From Candidatus Faecivivens stercoravium (GTDB lineage: Bacteria > Bacillota > Clostridia > Oscillospirales > Ruminococcaceae): a stretch of 8,391 nt of DNA. Of the stretch, positions 1 to 4,275 are shown in pieces. How positions within the stretch are numbered: the stretch's first letter is position 1; each line of letters opens with the position of its first letter. The notes below the pieces were generated by a model that had not been told where the DNA came from, did not search any database, and saw only the letters and a program-made list of their open reading frames with translations. Position numbers and translations under genes: made by a program. The stretch spans positions 1-8,391 of the forward strand of contig DVHA01000165.1 of the NCBI GenBank assembly GCA_018712425.1. The letters run 5' to 3'.

Positions 1-559
1 CGACCGCGTCGTCAGCAATCAGCCGGTGGCCGCGCTTGATCAGTTCCATCGCGCATTCGCTCTTGCCGACGCCCGAGTCGCCGGTGATGAGGATGCCTTC
101 GCCGTAGACTTCAACCAAAACGCCGTGGCGGGTGATACGGGGGGCGAGCTCGGTGTTCAGGAAGTTGATCATCGAGACGGTCAGGTTGGTGGTCGCCTCC
201 GAGGTCGTCAGGATCGGCACCTGGTACTTCTGCGCCGCCTCCAGAAGCTCGGGCAGCACCTCCAGCCCTCTGGTCACAATGACCACCGGGACATGGTAGG
301 CGCAGAGTTTGTCCATCCGCTCCCGCAGCACATCCTTCGGCAGGTCGAGGAGGAAAGCGTTTTCCATCTTGCCGAGGACCTGGATCCGCTCGTTGTCAAA
401 ATATTCGTAAAACCCGTTGATGAAAAGGCCGGGGCGGTTGATATCCGTTGTCGAAATCTGTATATCGGCCGGGTCGCCGGGCAGATAAGCCGCCTCAAGG
501 GAAAACTCCCGGATAATTTTGGAAAGCGAAACACTGTACTGGGTTGCCAAATTGATCAC
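1..559 (-). CDS. hprK: HPr kinase/phosphorylase, N-terminal part (runs off the left edge)
   Basis: Bifunctional enzyme that phosphorylates and dephosphorylates the regulatory serine of the phosphotransfer protein HPr, the sensor step of carbon catabolite control in low-GC Gram-positives; cytoplasmic. The minus strand gives 186 residues before the edge. Residues 1-135 match the family's N-terminal domain. Then come RHGVLVEVYGEGILITG (144-160) and the P-loop GDSGVGKS (160-167), with H145 at the position of the family's catalytic histidine, and RGHRLIADDAV (176-186). The Walker B-like region and the HprK signature lie outside the window. No ATG fits: the reading starts at GTG 559 (MINLATQYSVSL), with AGAAGG six bases upstream; TTG at 562 or 550 are alternatives. 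A separate promoter at 694-665 suggests transcription independent of the upstream trio. Family assignment is very secure; the exact start is less so. Confidence 0.96.
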   Translation of the reverse strand, partial: MINLATQYSVSLSKIIREFSLEAAYLPGDPADIQISTTDINRPGLFINGFYEYFDNERIQVLGKMENAFLLDLPKDVLRERMDKLCAYHVPVVIVTRGLEVLPELLEAAQKYQVPILTTSEATTNLTVSMINFLNTELAPRITRHGVLVEVYGEGILITGDSGVGKSECAMELIKRGHRLIADDAV

Positions 560-565
560 CAATTC

Positions 566-571
566 CCTTCT
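566..571 (-). promoter_or_regulatory. Shine-Dalgarno site that selects the hprK GTG start
   Basis: AGAAGG on the minus strand lies 6 nt before GTG (559-557). The frame stays open upstream through a TTG at 562, but that codon would leave only 3 nt to the site, and TTG 550 would leave 15 nt. The GTG therefore has the best spacing. No ATG occurs near the conserved N-terminus. Confidence 0.55.
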
Positions 572-618
572 GCGGCGGTCCTTTCCGGCCGGGCTTTTCC
601 CGTGCCATCGGTCTTCTG

Positions 619-639
619 TGCCCCGGGCCTCCCCGGGCA
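619..639 (-). other. GC-rich hairpin in the hprK leader
   Basis: In the minus-strand RNA, TGCCC-G-GGG pairs with CCC-G-GGGCA around an AGG loop: 9 positions per arm with a single G-G mismatch. It lies about 20-40 nt after the expected transcription start of the promoter at 694-665 and about 60 nt before the GTG codon. It has no T-run, so it is not an obvious terminator. It could stabilise the leader or affect translation, or simply reflect GC-rich sequence. The role is inferred only. Confidence 0.35.
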
Positions 640-664
640 GCCGGCGCCGCCATTTCTTATCCTC

Positions 665-694
665 ATTATACATCATCCCCCGGGGGCCATGCAA
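665..694 (-). promoter_or_regulatory. Candidate sigma-A-type promoter for hprK
   Basis: A perfect -10 box TATAAT (670-665) is preceded, after 18 nt, by a weak -35 box TTGCAT (694-689). The start site would fall near 658, giving a leader of about 100 nt. The spacer contains a perfect 10-bp palindrome, CCCCCGGGGG (686-677), which could be an operator or merely alter promoter DNA geometry. The strong -10 in an otherwise GC-rich region and its position between a gene end and hprK support the call; the poor -35 weakens it. Confidence 0.55.
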
Positions 695-711
695 CACCTT
701 CCAAAGAAATT

Positions 712-744
712 AAAAAATCTTTGGCAATTTCCACGGAAGATTTT
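712..744 (-). terminator. Weak candidate terminator after the DUF3006 gene
   Basis: On the minus strand AAAATCTT (744-737) and AAGATTTT (721-714) form an 8-bp stem with a 15-nt loop, and the distal arm runs into a six-T stretch (717-712). It starts 14 nt past the TAA of the DUF3006 gene. The stem is AT-rich and the loop large, so it would be inefficient. A competing 7-bp stem, CCAAAGA/TCTTTGG (701-707 with 718-724), overlaps it. Some read-through into hprK is plausible. Confidence 0.35.
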
Positions 745-758
745 GGGAGGTTACAGGT

Positions 759-968
759 TTACCGCCGCCGGCCTTTAATTTTCCGGCTTTTGCGGCGGGC
801 GGCTTCCCGGCGGGCCCGGGTTTCCGCTTCGTCCACGGCGTATCCCCCGTCCGCTTCGGCCAGCACATCCCCTTCGGCCCAGCCCGGCCGGGCGGGGAGG
901 CGGACAAATGAGCCGTCCCCCTTTTCACAGACGGCAATCCCCTCTTCAATCCGGTCGATTGTAAGCAT
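759..968 (-). CDS. Small DUF3006-type protein, 69 aa, coupled to the MBL-fold gene
   Basis: The start MLTIDRIEEGIAVCEKGDGSFVRLP, the middle EGDVL (32-36) and the acidic VDEAET stretch fit DUF3006. This is a family of short predicted beta-barrel-like proteins of unknown function, often encoded beside ComEC-like metallo-beta-lactamase-fold proteins, as here. From about residue 51 the chain is strongly basic (RARREAARRKSRKIKGRRR), which could be a helical nucleic-acid- or membrane-contacting tail; that is inference. There is no signal peptide or membrane segment, so it should be cytoplasmic. The ATG shares its A with the upstream stop (TGATG). A GGAGG at 983-979, inside the end of the upstream gene, lies 10 nt before it, so translation is probably coupled. 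Family call is likely; function unknown. Confidence 0.8.
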   Translation of the reverse strand: MLTIDRIEEGIAVCEKGDGSFVRLPARPGWAEGDVLAEADGGYAVDEAETRARREAARRKSRKIKGRRR

Positions 969-2080
969 CAGGGCCGGCCCTCCGCTGTCGAAACGTCATA
1001 ATTCCCGCTCCCGTCCGCCGTGACGACAACCGAGCCGTCGAGGTCGGTGCGGTAGACGGCGGCCGAAACCGCCTCCAGCCGTTCCAGCACCTCCAGGTGG
1101 GGGTGGCCGTAATCGTTCCCCTCCCCGCACTCGATGACGGCGATTTCCGGGCCGACCGCCCGGAGGAATTCTTCCGAGGAAGAGGTGTCGGAGCCGTGGT
1201 GGCCGACCTTCAGGACGTCCGCGCCGATATCCGCCCCGGAGGCAAGCAGGTCCTCCTCCGCCCCCGACTCCTCGTCGCCGGTAAAGAGGAAGGAAGATTC
1301 GCCGTAGTCAAACCGGATGACCAGCGACTCGTCGTTTAAATCGTCATAGTCTTCCACCGGCCCGAGGACGGTGAGCGTCCCGCCGCAGATGGAAACCTGG
1401 TCGCCGGGATAGCCGTAGAACATCTCGGTGCCGGTCTCCTCGGCGGCGTCTAAAAGGTCTAAATAGGTGCGGGTGGTGGGGACGATGCTGTCCGGGACGT
1501 CCGAGAGCATCAGCCGCCCGACTGTGATCCCTTCCAGCACGGTATCCATCCCGCCGATGTGGTCGGAATGGGGATGGGTGCCGACCGCGAGGTCGATATC
1601 CTCAATGCCGGCGGCCGAAAGGTACCCCAGCACCTCGTCCCCCTGGTCATTCTCCCCGGCGTCGATCAGGACGCTTTCGCCGCTCCCCTCAATCAGGATA
1701 CAGTCCCCCTGGCCGACGTCAATAAAGTGCACCCGCACCTCCCCGCCGGCCGGCGGGTCGAGGACGAGGCCGTCCGGGGTATCCGCTTCCAGCTGCCCGA
1801 AGGCCGACTGGACGGCCTGCAAAAGGGTCCGGGCCGAATCCTTGAGGTCGTCCCACCCCTCTTGCCAGCCCGGCCAGTGGAAGCCGTTAAAGAGGACGAC
1901 AATCGCGTATGTAGCCAGCAGCACCCCCGCCGCCACAATGACCGGCCAGTTGAGCCCCTTTTTCCGGCGGGCAGGGACGGATTTGCCGCCGCTCTTTTTC
2001 TTCCCGCTGAGGGGAGTCGTTTTCCCGCCGCTGCGGGCGGCGAAGGAAGTCTTCTTTCTCTTCTGCGCCAAACCGCTCAC
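968..2080 (-). CDS. Membrane-anchored ComEC/Rec2-like metallo-beta-lactamase-fold hydrolase
   Basis: 370 aa. Residues 1-42 are a basic, Lys/Arg/Ser/Gly-rich tail, followed by one hydrophobic segment (about 45-65) and an extended region. The MBL-fold domain runs from about 114: HFIDVGQGD (118-126), metal motif HPHSDH (169-174), FTGDEE (266-271), VGHHGSD (292-298) and YGHPH (324-328). This is the pattern of the C-terminal domain of ComEC, here without ComEC's multi-helix channel. By the positive-inside rule the tail is cytoplasmic and the hydrolase external. In this subfamily nuclease or phosphodiesterase activity is plausible but the substrate is unknown. Start is GTG (2080) within a GTGA overlap with the ygiQ stop, implying translational coupling. 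The next gene (DUF3006) overlaps its stop by one base. Fold call is secure; biological role is not. Confidence 0.9.
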   Translation of the reverse strand: MSGLAQKRKKTSFAARSGGKTTPLSGKKKSGGKSVPARRKKGLNWPVIVAAGVLLATYAIVVLFNGFHWPGWQEGWDDLKDSARTLLQAVQSAFGQLEADTPDGLVLDPPAGGEVRVHFIDVGQGDCILIEGSGESVLIDAGENDQGDEVLGYLSAAGIEDIDLAVGTHPHSDHIGGMDTVLEGITVGRLMLSDVPDSIVPTTRTYLDLLDAAEETGTEMFYGYPGDQVSICGGTLTVLGPVEDYDDLNDESLVIRFDYGESSFLFTGDEESGAEEDLLASGADIGADVLKVGHHGSDTSSSEEFLRAVGPEIAVIECGEGNDYGHPHLEVLERLEAVSAAVYRTDLDGSVVVTADGSGNYDVSTAEGRP

Positions 2081-4038
2081 CCTTTCCGGTTGCCGTTTAC
2101 CCGGCCCTTCCCTTTAGGCTGGCCGGTGCGGCGGGACGGGGCTTTCGGCGCGGGACGGGCGGCCGCCCCGCGGGGGGCGGAGGATTTTTTCTGGACGGGC
2201 TTTTTCCCGCCCTTTCCATCCCGGTGCTCCTCCGGCAGCGGTGGGACGAGGCAGCCGGGGCCGGTGCCGATTAAATCAGTCCGCCCGGCCATCCTAAGCC
2301 CCTTGACCACCAGCCGGTGGTTCTGGGGGAGGAAGTACTGGAGCATCGCCCGCTGCATTGCCTTCTCCTCCTTGGTGCGGGGGACGAAGACCGGTTCCAT
2401 CGTATAGGGGTTAAGGCCGGTATAGAACATGCAGGTGGAGACGGTGCCGGGGGTCGGGTAGAAGTCCTGCACCTGTTCGGGGTGCATATGGTGCTCCTTG
2501 AGGAAGAGCGACAGCTCGACCGCGTCCTTGATGGTGCTGCCCGGGTGGGAAGACATCAGGTAAGGGACAAGGTACTGCTTTTTGCCGATCGCTTTGGTAG
2601 AGGCGTAAAACCGTTTGGCGAACTCCCGGTAGACCTCGATATGGGGCTTGCCCATGCAGTCGAGGACGTCCGCGCTGCAATGTTCGGGGGCGACCTTCAG
2701 CTGGCCGGAGACGTGGTTCGCGACCAGTTCGTCGAGGAAGCCGTCGTCCTTCCCCGCGAGGATGTAGTCGTAACGGATGCCTGAGCGGATGAAGACTTTT
2801 TTGACGCCGGGGAGCGCCCGCAGTTTCCGCAGAATCTCCATATACTCGGTGTGGTCGACCTCCAGCGCCGGGCAGGGGGTCGGGGCGAGGCATTTCTTCC
2901 CGCCCTTGCAGAGCCCCTGGGTGAGCTGCTTATGGCAGGAGGGGCGGCGGAAGTTGGCGGTGGGGCCGCCGACGTCGTGGATATACCCCTTAAAGCCGGG
3001 GAGGGTAGTCAGGAGCTTCGCCTCTTTGAGGATGGATTCCTCGCTCCGGACGGCGATCTTCCGCCCCTGGTGGAAGGCGATCGAGCAGAAGTTGCAGGCC
3101 CCGAAACAGCCCCGGTTGTGGGCAATCGAGAACTCCACCTCCTGGAGCCCCGGCACGCCGCCCAGGTCGTTGTAGCTGGGGTGCCAGGTGCGCATATAGG
3201 GGAGGTCGTAGACCCGGTCCAGCTCCTCGGTGGTCAGCATCCGCATCGGCGGGTTCTGGACCAGCATCTTGTCCCCATGCCGCTGGATGAGCGTCCGGCC
3301 GGTCACCTCGTCCTGGTTGTCCATCTGGAGGCGGGTAGCCTTCGCGTAGTTTTTCTTGTCCCGGGCCACTACCTCGAAGTCGGGGCACTGGACGGCGCCC
3401 CAGGGGGTCTCCTCCGGCGGGCAGAGGTAGCAGGTGCCGCGGATATCCCGCATCTGATGGATATCCTCCCCCGCCGCCAGCCGGTGGACGATTTCGATCG
3501 TTTGCAGTTCCCCCATCCCGAAGGAGAGGAGGTCGGCCCCGGTGTCGACGAGGATGCTGGGGTGCACCGCGTCCGCCCAGTAGTCGTAGTGGGCAAACCG
3601 CCTGAGCGACGCCTCCAGGCCGCCGATGACAACCGGCATATCCGGCCCGTAGATCCGGCGGATGGCCTTTGCGTAGACGGTGAGCGCCCGGTCAGGGCGG
3701 TGCCCCGGCTGGCCGCCGGCAGTGTAGGCATCGTAGTTCCGGCGGGAGAGGGAGACCGAGTAGTGGGCGACCATCGAGTCGATGTTCCCCGAGTTGATCA
3801 TAAAGCCGTACTTCGGCCGGCCGAGGCGGGTGTAGTCGTGGTCGTTCCGCCAATCCGGCTGGGAGATAATCCCGACGGTAAACCCCTCCGCCTCAATCAC
3901 CCGGGAGATAATGGCCGTCCCGAAGCTCGGGTGGTCGACATAGGCGTCGCCGGTGATGAGGATAAAGTCCAGCTGGGAGATGCCGGCGGCGTTCATCTCG
4001 TCCCGGGTGGTTGGCAGGAATCCATGCAGTTTAGCCAT
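2077..4038 (-). CDS. ygiQ: YgiQ-family radical SAM protein
   Basis: 653 aa. The N-terminal part (about 1-300) matches the YgiQ N-terminal domain: FLPTTRDEM, LDFILITGDAYVDHPSFG, VIGGLEASLRRFAHYDYW. The radical SAM cluster motif is CFGACNFC (C311, C315, C318), which would bind a [4Fe-4S] cluster and S-adenosylmethionine. A second cysteine group follows (C368, C377, C383, C389), together with the family stretches HDVGGPTANF, VAPEHCSADVL and DFYPTPGTVSTCMFYTGLNP. The family's reaction is not established. Residues from about 604 form a basic, Ala/Pro/Lys/Gly-rich tail that looks disordered. The ATG is set by a strong AAAAAAGGAGG six bases upstream. The stop overlaps the next gene's start by 4 nt, so this is the head gene of a three-gene translationally coupled unit. 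Family call very secure. Confidence 0.95.
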   Translation of the reverse strand: MAKLHGFLPTTRDEMNAAGISQLDFILITGDAYVDHPSFGTAIISRVIEAEGFTVGIISQPDWRNDHDYTRLGRPKYGFMINSGNIDSMVAHYSVSLSRRNYDAYTAGGQPGHRPDRALTVYAKAIRRIYGPDMPVVIGGLEASLRRFAHYDYWADAVHPSILVDTGADLLSFGMGELQTIEIVHRLAAGEDIHQMRDIRGTCYLCPPEETPWGAVQCPDFEVVARDKKNYAKATRLQMDNQDEVTGRTLIQRHGDKMLVQNPPMRMLTTEELDRVYDLPYMRTWHPSYNDLGGVPGLQEVEFSIAHNRGCFGACNFCSIAFHQGRKIAVRSEESILKEAKLLTTLPGFKGYIHDVGGPTANFRRPSCHKQLTQGLCKGGKKCLAPTPCPALEVDHTEYMEILRKLRALPGVKKVFIRSGIRYDYILAGKDDGFLDELVANHVSGQLKVAPEHCSADVLDCMGKPHIEVYREFAKRFYASTKAIGKKQYLVPYLMSSHPGSTIKDAVELSLFLKEHHMHPEQVQDFYPTPGTVSTCMFYTGLNPYTMEPVFVPRTKEEKAMQRAMLQYFLPQNHRLVVKGLRMAGRTDLIGTGPGCLVPPLPEEHRDGKGGKKPVQKKSSAPRGAAARPAPKAPSRRTGQPKGKGRVNGNRKG

Positions 4039-4044
4039 CGTGGG

Positions 4045-4055
4045 CCTCCTTTTTT
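4045..4055 (-). promoter_or_regulatory. Strong ribosome-binding site of ygiQ
   Basis: AAAAAAGGAGG with a 6-nt spacer before ATG 4038. It is the best Shine-Dalgarno site in the window. Together with the gap before it, this suggests the coupled trio is loaded with ribosomes mainly here. Confidence 0.75.
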
Positions 4056-4123
4056 CAGATCATGTTTTGGGTGCTGCGCACGCTTCGTTTCGGGCAGAAA
4101 AGCTGTGAAAGGCTTCGGAAGTA

Positions 4124-4168
4124 CGGGAGGTGGGCGCCTGGGAAAGGGCTCTGCCCTCTCCACTCCCG
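4124..4168. repeat. Branched GC-rich hairpin element between ftsK and ygiQ
   Basis: An outer stem pairs CGGGAG-TGG (from 4124, one bulged G at 4130) with CCA-CTCCCG (4160-4168). Inside it GGAAAGGGC (4141-4149) and GCCCTCTCC (4153-4161) form a 9-position stem around a 3-nt TCT loop; the two stems share bases 4160-4161. In plus-strand RNA the inner stem has one A-C mismatch; in minus-strand RNA that position is a G-U pair. On the plus strand the element is followed by CGATTTTTT, which looks like an intrinsic terminator, but no plus-strand gene precedes it. The short-loop style and the GGC-AGA-GCC core (minus strand) also occur at 7373-7391, so this is probably a dispersed intergenic repeat. It may act as an RNA-stabilising or processing site after ftsK. 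Confidence 0.55.
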
Positions 4169-4188
4169 CGATTTTTTGAAAAAAATCG
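4169..4188. repeat. AT-rich inverted repeat abutting the GC hairpin
   Basis: CGATTTTT (4169-4176) and AAAAATCG (4181-4188) are perfect inverted arms around a 4-nt centre. The repeat lies directly against the GC-rich element at 4124-4168. Its T-run would serve as the tail of that element if read on the plus strand. On the minus strand it precedes the GC hairpin, so it does not make a canonical terminator for ftsK. Confidence 0.5.
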
Positions 4189-4229
4189 AGTAAAACTTTT
4201 TTATCTTCACCCCGTGGAGCGCAAATTGG

Positions 4230-4258
4230 GTTACAGCGCCGGTTTTCGCGTTTTCCAA
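4230..4258 (-). promoter_or_regulatory. Weak candidate promoter upstream of ygiQ
   Basis: TTGGAA (4258-4253) and TGTAAC (4235-4230) are separated by 17 nt, with 4 of 6 matches to each consensus box. It would give a leader of about 185 nt carrying the AT inverted repeat and the GC hairpin. The matches are modest and could be chance. No better promoter was seen between ftsK and ygiQ, and read-through from ftsK remains possible. Confidence 0.22.
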
Positions 4259-4275
4259 TCGCTTTTTTACACCGC

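Noticed and set aside
274..534. Minus-strand 86-codon frame inside hprK
   Set aside because: It overlaps hprK in another frame. The real protein was recovered by allowing a GTG start at 559.
26..778. Plus-strand open frame of 250 codons opposite hprK
   Set aside because: The minus strand encodes an unmistakable HprK with P-loop. The plus frame also runs across its promoter and leader and has no family features.
968..2080. True comEC competence gene
   Set aside because: Only the metallo-beta-lactamase-fold domain and one anchor helix are present. The multi-helix ComEC channel and OB-like domain are missing, so DNA uptake cannot be claimed.
2851..4179. Plus-strand open frame of 442 codons opposite ygiQ
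   Set aside because: It lies almost wholly antisense to a secure gene. GC-rich third positions remove stops on the opposite strand. It has no recognisable domain and is rich in shadow-type Val/Gly/Asp/Arg runs.
4055..4258. Minus-strand 67-codon frame between ftsK and ygiQ
   Set aside because: Much of its peptide (for example KKFYSIFFKKSREWRGQSP) is a translation of the AT inverted repeat and GC hairpin. It has no good ribosome site and is typical of spurious calls on intergenic repeats.
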